Source of the DNA: Streptomyces sp. CB02009
Lineage (GTDB): Bacteria > Actinomycetota > Actinomycetes > Streptomycetales > Streptomycetaceae
Length of the DNA stretch: 64,000 nt
Assembly (NCBI RefSeq): GCF_001905825.1
Contig: NZ_LIVV01000001.1
Location: 35,473 to 99,472, forward strand
Direction: 5' to 3'
The notes beneath the pieces were generated by a model. That model had not been told where the DNA came from. It saw only the letters and a list, made by a program, of their open reading frames with translations, and made no database searches. This document shows, in pieces, positions 58,189-64,000 of this stretch (the stretch's first letter is position 1; each line of letters starts with the position of its first letter). The position numbers were made by a program, and so were the translations under genes.

Positions 58189-58216
58189 GAGGGGCGACCC
58201 GACCGGGTCGCCCCTC
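58189..58216. terminator. terminator after the YbaK-type gene
   Basis: GAGGGGCGACCC with its exact complement (58205-58216) around the 4-base loop GACC. Shared with the small membrane protein gene on the other strand. Confidence 0.85.
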
Positions 58217-58225
58217 GCGAGGACG

Positions 58226-58438
58226 TCAGGTGCGCTTGAGGTACTGGAGCACGATGAGACCCGCACCGACAACCGCGAGGCACGCGGTTCCGGCCCTGGT
58301 GAGGCCGTCAAGAGCAGTGCCACCGAGTTCGGTGACGACGATGAAGGACAGAAGGCCCGCCACCACACCGACGAGCATCACGATGATGATGTCGCGAACC
58401 GGGTGCGCGCAGATGGTGGTGGTGCCGCTGGACGTCAC
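58226..58438 (-). CDS. small membrane protein of unknown function
   Basis: 70 residues. Two hydrophobic segments (DIIIVMLVGVVAGLLSFIVV and ACLAVVGAGLIVLQYL) around residues 16-36 and 50-66, with a short polar loop. A Thr-rich head and a lone Cys in TTICAHP. No family recognised. Supported by length and hydropathy, with GAGG-type spacing upstream of the ATG. Confidence 0.6.
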   Translation of the reverse strand: MTSSGTTTICAHPVRDIIIVMLVGVVAGLLSFIVVTELGGTALDGLTRAGTACLAVVGAGLIVLQYLKRT

Positions 58439-58724
58439 GCTGTTTCCTCCCGAGTGTCACTGACGCGTATGGCATGGAGAGACACCTCACCTACCGGTGC
58501 GGTCTCCAGCTGGGAGCCGACAAGGCAGCTCCTGGGCCCACGCCGTCACGGCGAGGCCCTATGCGATCAGTTCGTCCTTTTCGGATTCGGGAAGGATGAG
58601 ACGCGTGCGCAGGTTTCCGACCGCTACACGCGTCGGCGAATCTACAGCATCGTCAACTGCGCTACAAGCAAACAGCGTTCACAGGTGCCGTCGAGGCACC
58701 GTCGCGCGGGGCTTCTTCGCGCTG

Positions 58725-59165
58725 CTAACCCAGGCGCGGGATCTCGATCGCGGGGCAGCGGTCCATGACCATGTCCAGGCCCGCCGCCCGCGTGCGGGCG
58801 AAGGCGGACTCGTCGACGACGTCCAGCTGGAACCAGACCGCCTTCGCCCCGGCCGCGACCGCCTCGTCGGCGATCCCGCCCGCCTGCTCGCTGTTGACGA
58901 AGACATCGACGACGTCCACCGGGAACGGGATGTCGGCGAGGGACGCGTACCCCTGCTCGCCGTGGACGGTCTCCGCCTTCGGGTGGACCGGGACGATCCG
59001 CTTCCCGAAGCGCTGGAGGACGGCGGCCACGCCGTAGGCGGCCCGCCGGGTGTTCGTGGAGAGGCCGACCACCGCCCAGGTGTCGCCGGTGGACGTGAGG
59101 ATCCGCCGTACGGTCTCCTCCGCGGAGTAGCCGGTCGGTCCGGCGGTCGTGTGCTCGACGCTCAT
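58725..59165 (-). CDS. CoA-binding domain protein
   Basis: 146 residues. A Rossmann CoA-binding domain of the YccU type: TWAVVGLSTNTRRAAYGVAAVLQRFGKRIVPVHPKAETVHG and DVVDVFVNSEQAGGIADEAVAAGAKAVWFQL. Binds CoA; reaction unknown. The 286-bp gap after the small membrane protein shows no further gene. Followed at a short distance by the esterase on the same strand (114 bp). Confidence 0.87.
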   Translation of the reverse strand: MSVEHTTAGPTGYSAEETVRRILTSTGDTWAVVGLSTNTRRAAYGVAAVLQRFGKRIVPVHPKAETVHGEQGYASLADIPFPVDVVDVFVNSEQAGGIADEAVAAGAKAVWFQLDVVDESAFARTRAAGLDMVMDRCPAIEIPRLG

Positions 59166-59277
59166 CGCGCTCGCTGCCTCTCTTCGGTATGGCCCGTCAG
59201 TCTCGACAACCGGCCATCACCTGCCCTGATTCCCGCCACCGGCCGCAGACGTACCCGGCACCTCCTCGCCGACCGCC

Positions 59278-60795
59278 TCAGACGTCCCAGGCGCTCCGTT
59301 CGGCCTCGCGCGGGGCCTCGACCAGGGACGGGACGCCCGGACCGAAGGTCATCACCGGGCGGGCCCGATCCCACCGGCGCCAGCCCGGGTCGCCCGTCGC
59401 CGCGAAGGACACCCAGGCCGCGTGCATCGCCGCGGCCAGGTCGCGGGGCGCGTCCGGGCCCGTCAGGGCGCGGGTCTCCGGCCGGTCGAGCGTGTCGAAG
59501 ACGAAGCCGAGCTCCAGCGCGTGGCACGCGCCCAGACCGAGCACGGGAGAACGCCAGCCGAACTCGTACAGAAACGTTCCCGCGCCCGCCGCCGACCCGG
59601 ATCGGCCGCCGGTCCGGAGCCGGGCGTCCGCGAGGACGTTCAGCGGGATCCTCAGCAGCCTGTCCGTGGCGACCGCGCCCAGGACCTCGCCCGGCTTCTC
59701 CCGCCGACGGCCCGCGCGGTACACCCGCGCCGTCCGGGCCGGCACCTTCGCCCTCCGCAGCAGGAGCCGCTGGACCACGGGACCCACCCGGTCCGTGACC
59801 CCGCTGGGCACGAACCACAGCCGGTACTCCTCCGTGGTCGTGCCCATCAGCAGGTCCACCTCTGCCGAAGCGCCGTCCGCGAGCGCCGCCGCCGGATCAC
59901 GCGGCACCACCTCGCCGTCCACGGCGATCTGGAAGGAGTGCCCGCCGGTCAGCGGCGACCCCTTTCCGGTCACCTCCGTCTGCGCCGCGAGCAGCCGGTC
60001 CCGGTCCACGCGCGCGAAGGCCTCCGCCGTGGCCGGCACCTTCAGCCGGGCCGCCACCGCCTCCGTGGTCCGGCGCGCCCTGTCGAGCGGCTGGGCGATC
60101 GGCGCCCCGCTCTGCAGCACCGCCCGGCGGAACAGCCCCTTCGCGAGCGGCGAGGCGAGCAGGGCCGCTATCGAGATCGCGCCCGCCGACTCGCCGAAGA
60201 CCGTCACCCGCTCCGGGTCCCCGCCGAAGGCCGCGACGCAGTCCCGCACCCAGGTCAGCGCCGCGATCTGGTCGCGCAGGCCGAGATTGCCGGGGGCGTC
60301 GGGGAAGACACCGAACCCCTCCGTCCCCAGCCGGTAGTTGACCGAGACCAGGACGACCCCGTCCCGGGCGAAGGCGGTGCCGTCGTAGACGGGGACCGCG
60401 GAGGAGCCGTGGACGAGCGAACCGCCGTGGATCCAGACCATCACCGGGCGGCCGCCCTCGCCGGGCCCCCCGTCCGCACCACCCGCCCCGCTCGGACCGT
60501 CCGGAGCGCCCCACGGGGCCCACACGTTCAGGTTGAGGCAGTCGTCGCCGGCGATCTCGGGGTCGGGGAGCAGGGCGTCGAGCGGTGGGGCGTACGGGTG
60601 TTTCGGTGCCGTCGCGCCGAAGGCCGTGGCCTCCCGCACCCCGGTCCAGGGCTCGACCGGCTCCGGCGCCCGGAACCGCAGCGGGCCCACCGGGGCCTGC
60701 GCGTACGGCACGCCCAGGAACGCGGCCACCCCGCCCTCCGCCGAGCCGCGCAGGGCTCCGTACCGGGTCAGGACCTCGGGTCCGCGCTCCACCAT
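59278..60795 (-). CDS. carboxylesterase/lipase (type B)
   Basis: About 505 residues from ATG 60795, with GAGGAAGG upstream; the longer frame adds a basic head. Nucleophile motif VTVFGESAGAISIAALLA around 195, oxyanion-hole PVMVWIHGGSLVHGSS around 115, and a late catalytic His in GACHALEL. DCLNLNVWAPW is the B-type signature. Hydrolyses esters; no signal peptide, so cytosolic or exported by another route. Ends against the CoA-binding gene and starts next to the acyl-CoA ligase. Confidence 0.9.
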   Translation of the reverse strand: MVERGPEVLTRYGALRGSAEGGVAAFLGVPYAQAPVGPLRFRAPEPVEPWTGVREATAFGATAPKHPYAPPLDALLPDPEIAGDDCLNLNVWAPWGAPDGPSGAGGADGGPGEGGRPVMVWIHGGSLVHGSSAVPVYDGTAFARDGVVLVSVNYRLGTEGFGVFPDAPGNLGLRDQIAALTWVRDCVAAFGGDPERVTVFGESAGAISIAALLASPLAKGLFRRAVLQSGAPIAQPLDRARRTTEAVAARLKVPATAEAFARVDRDRLLAAQTEVTGKGSPLTGGHSFQIAVDGEVVPRDPAAALADGASAEVDLLMGTTTEEYRLWFVPSGVTDRVGPVVQRLLLRRAKVPARTARVYRAGRRREKPGEVLGAVATDRLLRIPLNVLADARLRTGGRSGSAAGAGTFLYEFGWRSPVLGLGACHALELGFVFDTLDRPETRALTGPDAPRDLAAAMHAAWVSFAATGDPGWRRWDRARPVMTFGPGVPSLVEAPREAERSAWDV

Positions 60796-60826
60796 CGCCG
60801 CCACCCTTCCTCGGAACGTCGGAATC

Positions 60827-62326
60827 TCACGCCTGCGGCCCGGCCTGCGCCACCAGCGCACGCTTCAGGATCTTGCCCGTGGGGCCGAGCGGCAGCTCCT
60901 CGACGAAGCGCACGATCCGGGGGTACTTGTGGCGGCCGAGCCGCTCACGCGACCAGTCGACCAGCTCGTCCTCGGAGAGCGGGGCGGCGTCCTCCCGGCG
61001 CACCACCACCGCGCAGACCTCCTCGCCCCTGGCGTCGTCGGGGACGCCGATCACCGCGACCTCGGAGACCGCGGGGTGGCGCACGAGGACCTCCTCGACC
61101 TCGCGCGGGTAGATGTTGAAGCCGCCGCGGATCACCAGGTCCTTCTTCCGGTCCACGATCCGCAGGAAGCCGTCCTCGTCCCGGACGCCCAGGTCGCCCG
61201 TCCGGAACCAGCCGTCCACCACCGCCGCGGCGGTCGCCTCCGGGTCGTCGAGGTAGCCGGCGAACACGTTGTGCCCGCGCACGACGACCTCGCCGATCGC
61301 GCCGTCCGCGAGCAGCAGGACCTCGCCGTCCACGGCCGCGTCCGCGATACCCACCTCCACGCCCCAGACCGGGTGCCCGACCGTGCCGGGCCGGCGGCCG
61401 ATGTGCGGCTGGTTGAAGGTCGCGACCGGCGAGGTCTCCGTCAGGCCGTATCCCTCGAGGACCTGTGTGCGGAAGGTCTCCTCGAAGCGTTCCAGGACGG
61501 CGACCGGCAGCGCGGCGCCGCCCGACACGGCGGCGCGCAGCGCCTCCGGCCGTGCGTCGGAACCGGCCGCCGCCTCCACCAGGGCGTGGTACATCGTCGG
61601 GACGCCCATGAAGACCGTCACGCCCTCGTCGGCCAGGACCCGCAGGGCGGCCGGGCCGCTGAACCGGGGCATCAGCACGAGCGTGGCGCCCTGCCGGAGC
61701 GTCCCGTTCATCGCGCAGGTCTGGCCGTAGCTGTGGAAGAGCGGCAGACAGCCCAGGACCACGTCGCCGGCGCCGAGTCCGAGCAGGTCCTGCGCGGTCA
61801 CCGAGGCGTTCATGACGATGTTGAGATGGGTGAGCAGAGCGCCCTTCGGGCGGCCCGTCGTACCGCTCGTGTAGAGGATCACCGCCGTGTCCGACGGCTC
61901 CGCGGGCTCGGCGGCGGCCAGCGGCCGGGCCGTCGAGGGCGCCCCCTGGAAGGCGCGCACCCCGGCCGCGCGCGCCGCCTCGTCGGCGACCGCCCACAGG
62001 GGGCCGCCGCTGACGATGCCCACCGCGCCGCTGTGCTCCAGGACGTACCGCACCTCGTCGGCGACGAGCAGCGCGTGCACCGGGACGACCGTCGCGCCGG
62101 CGGCGAGCGCCCCGTAGTACACCCGCAGGAACTCGATGGTGTTCGGCAGCAGTACGGCCAGCCGGTCGCCCGGCTTCACCCCGGCCTCGCGCAGCCCTGC
62201 GGCACAGCGCAGCGCCTCCGTCCACAGCTCGCCGTAGGTGAGCCGGGCCGCGCCCTCCACGACCGCGATCCGGTCGGGGAAGTGGCGGGCGGACTCGCCG
62301 AGGAGGCCGGCGACGCTCAGTGACAT
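60827..62326 (-). CDS. acyl-CoA synthetase / long-chain fatty-acid-CoA ligase
   Basis: About 499 residues from ATG 62326, with GGAG 6 bases upstream. ANL superfamily: AMP-binding motif AVILYTSGTTGRPKGALLTH around residue 160, GYGLTETSPV around 288, GWFRTGDLG around 385, and RKKDLVIRGGFNIYPREVEEVL with the catalytic Lys region near 410; terminal GKILKRAL. Activates a carboxylate as acyl-AMP, then as acyl-CoA. Divergent from the PucR regulator, which may control it; the esterase lies 31 bp downstream on the same strand. Confidence 0.92.
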   Translation of the reverse strand: MSLSVAGLLGESARHFPDRIAVVEGAARLTYGELWTEALRCAAGLREAGVKPGDRLAVLLPNTIEFLRVYYGALAAGATVVPVHALLVADEVRYVLEHSGAVGIVSGGPLWAVADEAARAAGVRAFQGAPSTARPLAAAEPAEPSDTAVILYTSGTTGRPKGALLTHLNIVMNASVTAQDLLGLGAGDVVLGCLPLFHSYGQTCAMNGTLRQGATLVLMPRFSGPAALRVLADEGVTVFMGVPTMYHALVEAAAGSDARPEALRAAVSGGAALPVAVLERFEETFRTQVLEGYGLTETSPVATFNQPHIGRRPGTVGHPVWGVEVGIADAAVDGEVLLLADGAIGEVVVRGHNVFAGYLDDPEATAAAVVDGWFRTGDLGVRDEDGFLRIVDRKKDLVIRGGFNIYPREVEEVLVRHPAVSEVAVIGVPDDARGEEVCAVVVRREDAAPLSEDELVDWSRERLGRHKYPRIVRFVEELPLGPTGKILKRALVAQAGPQA

Positions 62327-62512
62327 GGCACGCTCCAGGTACGCGGAGTCAACAGCTCTGTTGACGATCGGTGACACGGCACAGAATCCGCCGCGACCCC
62401 GTCCGGACGCCATGTGCAGGTGCCCACCATGTGGCCTGCCGAGCTGGGCAGCGGCCCCGCCGTGCCGCCCGGCCCGTGGCATTCGCCAAATCCCGGCGCT
62501 ACGGTGCGAGCC

Positions 62513-63946
62513 ATGACGCACAGCTCGGCCGCACCCGGAGAGCCCCCGGGACCGCGCCCCGGCGGAAACCGCACCACCCCGGCGCGCGCGGGCGGCCCCG
62601 GCGCTCCCGCAGCGGGCTCCGGCGCGCGACCCGGCGGGATCCACACGCCCCTGAGCGGCTCCGGCGGCTCCGGCGCGCTGCGGCGCGCGCTCGCCACGGC
62701 GATGCTCGCCGACATCGACCGGCTCACCGACCGCGCCGTCGACGACATCCGCGCCCACTCCGGTACGTACGCCTCCGGCGCGCCCGTCACCCGCGAGGAC
62801 CTGTGGGAGATCTGCCGCGACAACCTCCTGCGCGCCCTGGAGGACTTCGGCGGGCTGGCCGCGACCGGCGGCGACTTCGAGTGGGCGGCCCGCGAGACCG
62901 GCCGCCGCCGCGCCGAACAGGGCGTCCCGCTCGACACCGTGCTCCAGGCCTACCGGCGCGGCGGCCGCGTCCTGTGGCAGGTGATGGCCGAGTACCTCCG
63001 GATCCGGGCGGGGCGGGACTCCGACAGCCGGGACGTCGAGCTCGACATGGCGAGCGGTGTCTGGGAGACCATCGACCGCTACTCGGTCGCGATGGCCGAC
63101 GCGTACCGGATCGCCCAGCTGGAACTCCAGAGCCGCCAGGACACCCGGCGCGTCGCCCTCTTCGAGGCGCTGCTCGACGGGCGGGCCGACGACCCGGCCG
63201 TCGCATCCGCCGCCGCGGCCGCGCTCGGCGTCCCCGCGGTCGACCGGTACGTCGTCGTGGTCGCCGCCCAGGACCCGGCCGCTCCGCCGCACCCCTCGCC
63301 GGTCCTGGAGGCCCAGGGCATGTGGTCGTACTGGCGGCCCCGCTCCGGCCGGTACGCCGGGATCGTCCGGCTGCCCCGGCGCGACGCGCCCGCCGGGCGG
63401 GCCGCCGCCGCCCCGCTCGGCGGCGGCGACCCGGCCACGCGCGCGCTGCTCGCCGCCCTGCGCGAGCGGACCGGGGCGACCGCCGGGGTCTCGCCGGAGT
63501 TCGACCGCCTCTCCCAGGCGGGGCGGGCCCTGCGACTCGCCGAGCAGACCCTCCGCACCCTCCCCGCCGGCAGCGGCGAGGTCGGCGTCTTCGACGACCG
63601 GCTCGCCCAGGTGCTGCTCAGCGGGCGCACCGACATCGCCGAGCGGATCGTCACCGTCCACCTCGGCCCCGTCCTCGCCACCGGCGGCGAGCGCGCCGCG
63701 CTCCTCACCACCCTGCGCGCCTGGCTCGACCACGGCTGCTCGGCCTCGCGGGCCGCCGACCAGCTCTACTGCCACCGCAACACGGTCCTCAACCGCATCG
63801 GCCGCATCTCCGAGCTCACCGGCCGCTCCAGCGAGTCGGGCGAGGCCCGGCTCGGCTGGGCCCTGGCGCTGCGCGCCCTGCCGTACGCGGGTCTCGCGAC
63901 CCCGCCCGAACCGGCCGCCGGGGAGCGCGAGCCGGAGGCGCCGTAG
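62513..63946 (+). CDS. PucR/CdaR-family transcriptional regulator
   Basis: About 477 residues from ATG 62513 (in-frame GTG at 62504 possible). A Pro/Gly-rich head is followed by a helical domain with REDLWEICRDNLLRALEDFGG and ETGRRRAEQGVPLDTVLQAYRRGGRVLW (around 100-150), of the RsbT/co-antagonist-like kind common in actinobacterial PucR proteins. A GGDEF-like middle and the C-terminal HTH (ASRAADQLYCHRNTVLNRIGRISELTGRS) end the protein. Divergent from the acyl-CoA ligase. The final 54 bp of the window carry nothing visible. Confidence 0.88.
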   Translation: MTHSSAAPGEPPGPRPGGNRTTPARAGGPGAPAAGSGARPGGIHTPLSGSGGSGALRRALATAMLADIDRLTDRAVDDIRAHSGTYASGAPVTREDLWEICRDNLLRALEDFGGLAATGGDFEWAARETGRRRAEQGVPLDTVLQAYRRGGRVLWQVMAEYLRIRAGRDSDSRDVELDMASGVWETIDRYSVAMADAYRIAQLELQSRQDTRRVALFEALLDGRADDPAVASAAAAALGVPAVDRYVVVVAAQDPAAPPHPSPVLEAQGMWSYWRPRSGRYAGIVRLPRRDAPAGRAAAAPLGGGDPATRALLAALRERTGATAGVSPEFDRLSQAGRALRLAEQTLRTLPAGSGEVGVFDDRLAQVLLSGRTDIAERIVTVHLGPVLATGGERAALLTTLRAWLDHGCSASRAADQLYCHRNTVLNRIGRISELTGRSSESGEARLGWALALRALPYAGLATPPEPAAGEREPEAP

Positions 63947-64000
63947 CGGGGCCGCGGCGACCGCCGGGCCGGGCCGGGCTGGGGCGGGCCGGGGCGGCGG

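Noticed and set aside
62414..63775. Single large fusion protein extending the acyl-CoA ligase frame upstream to 63775
   Set aside because: The extension overlaps the PucR gene on the other strand and is low complexity; a GGAG-preceded ATG at 62326 begins the true ligase.

Overview
The window is very GC-rich, with GTG and TTG starts, 4-bp start/stop overlaps and many GC-rich hairpins. Together with actinobacterial markers (DUF6230/DUF6114 proteins, a PASTA-less Ser/Thr kinase, group II truncated haemoglobin, many TetR regulators, NlpC/P60 hydrolase) this points to a Streptomyces chromosome or a close relative. No rRNA, tRNA, CRISPR array, IS element or phage gene was recognised.

Layout. 0.06-3.3 kb: a translationally coupled run of membrane/secreted proteins (DUF6114, DUF6230, DUF6114, secreted unknown, DUF6230). 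3.5-5.6 kb: an alpha/beta hydrolase, CbiZ-type cobinamide amidohydrolase and a truncated haemoglobin. 5.6-30 kb: the distinctive part. Four paralogues of the agmatine deiminase/peptidylarginine deiminase (PAD_porph) family lie within about 22 kb (6544, 14507, 19643, 27075), each with its own TetR regulator. Three TetR proteins share nearly identical recognition helices, and six copies of a 17-bp operator (consensus TGACTGAAWYTTYAGTY) lie in front of these units and of a Ser/Thr kinase. The fourth TetR has its own perfect 18-bp palindrome inside the -35/spacer of the fourth deiminase promoter. Three deiminases carry export signals (two Tat-type, one lipoprotein) and one is cytosolic. The cytosolic one is followed by a complete peptide/opine/nickel-type ABC importer, the fourth by an APC-type amino acid/polyamine permease. 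Between deiminases 1 and 2 sits a poly-gamma-glutamate-type polymer locus: PgsB/CapB ligase, PgsC/CapC membrane protein, an NlpC/P60 hydrolase, an unusual duplicated sensor/HAMP membrane protein without output domain, and a divergent secreted hydrolase-like protein. No PgsA/CapA is visible.

30-47 kb: a HipA-like kinase plus DUF3037 pair, two SDR reductases with a clear promoter, an orphan family-5 solute-binding lipoprotein, uracil-DNA glycosylase, a TetR/DinB operon divergent from an FAD monooxygenase with twin palindromic operators, a Gfo/Idh/MocA oxidoreductase overlapping apolipoprotein N-acyltransferase, a flavin reductase, undecaprenyl-diphosphatase, and an HxlR regulator divergent from a thiolase. 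47-64 kb: mainly ordinary housekeeping and accessory genes (TVP38, DNA alkylation repair, spermidine-synthase-like methyltransferase fold, MFS, thioesterase, DedA, gamma-carbonic anhydrase, acyltransferase, EamA exporter with XRE-cupin regulator, YbaK-type protein, CoA-binding protein, carboxylesterase, acyl-CoA ligase, PucR regulator).

How it may work together (inference): the 5.6-30 kb region looks like a regulon for handling external guanidino compounds such as agmatine, or arginine-bearing peptides/polymers. Secreted deiminases act outside, importers bring products in, a cytosolic deiminase acts inside, and an anionic-polymer locus and a kinase are embedded among them. No carbamoylputrescine hydrolase was seen in the window, so the pathway is not closed here.
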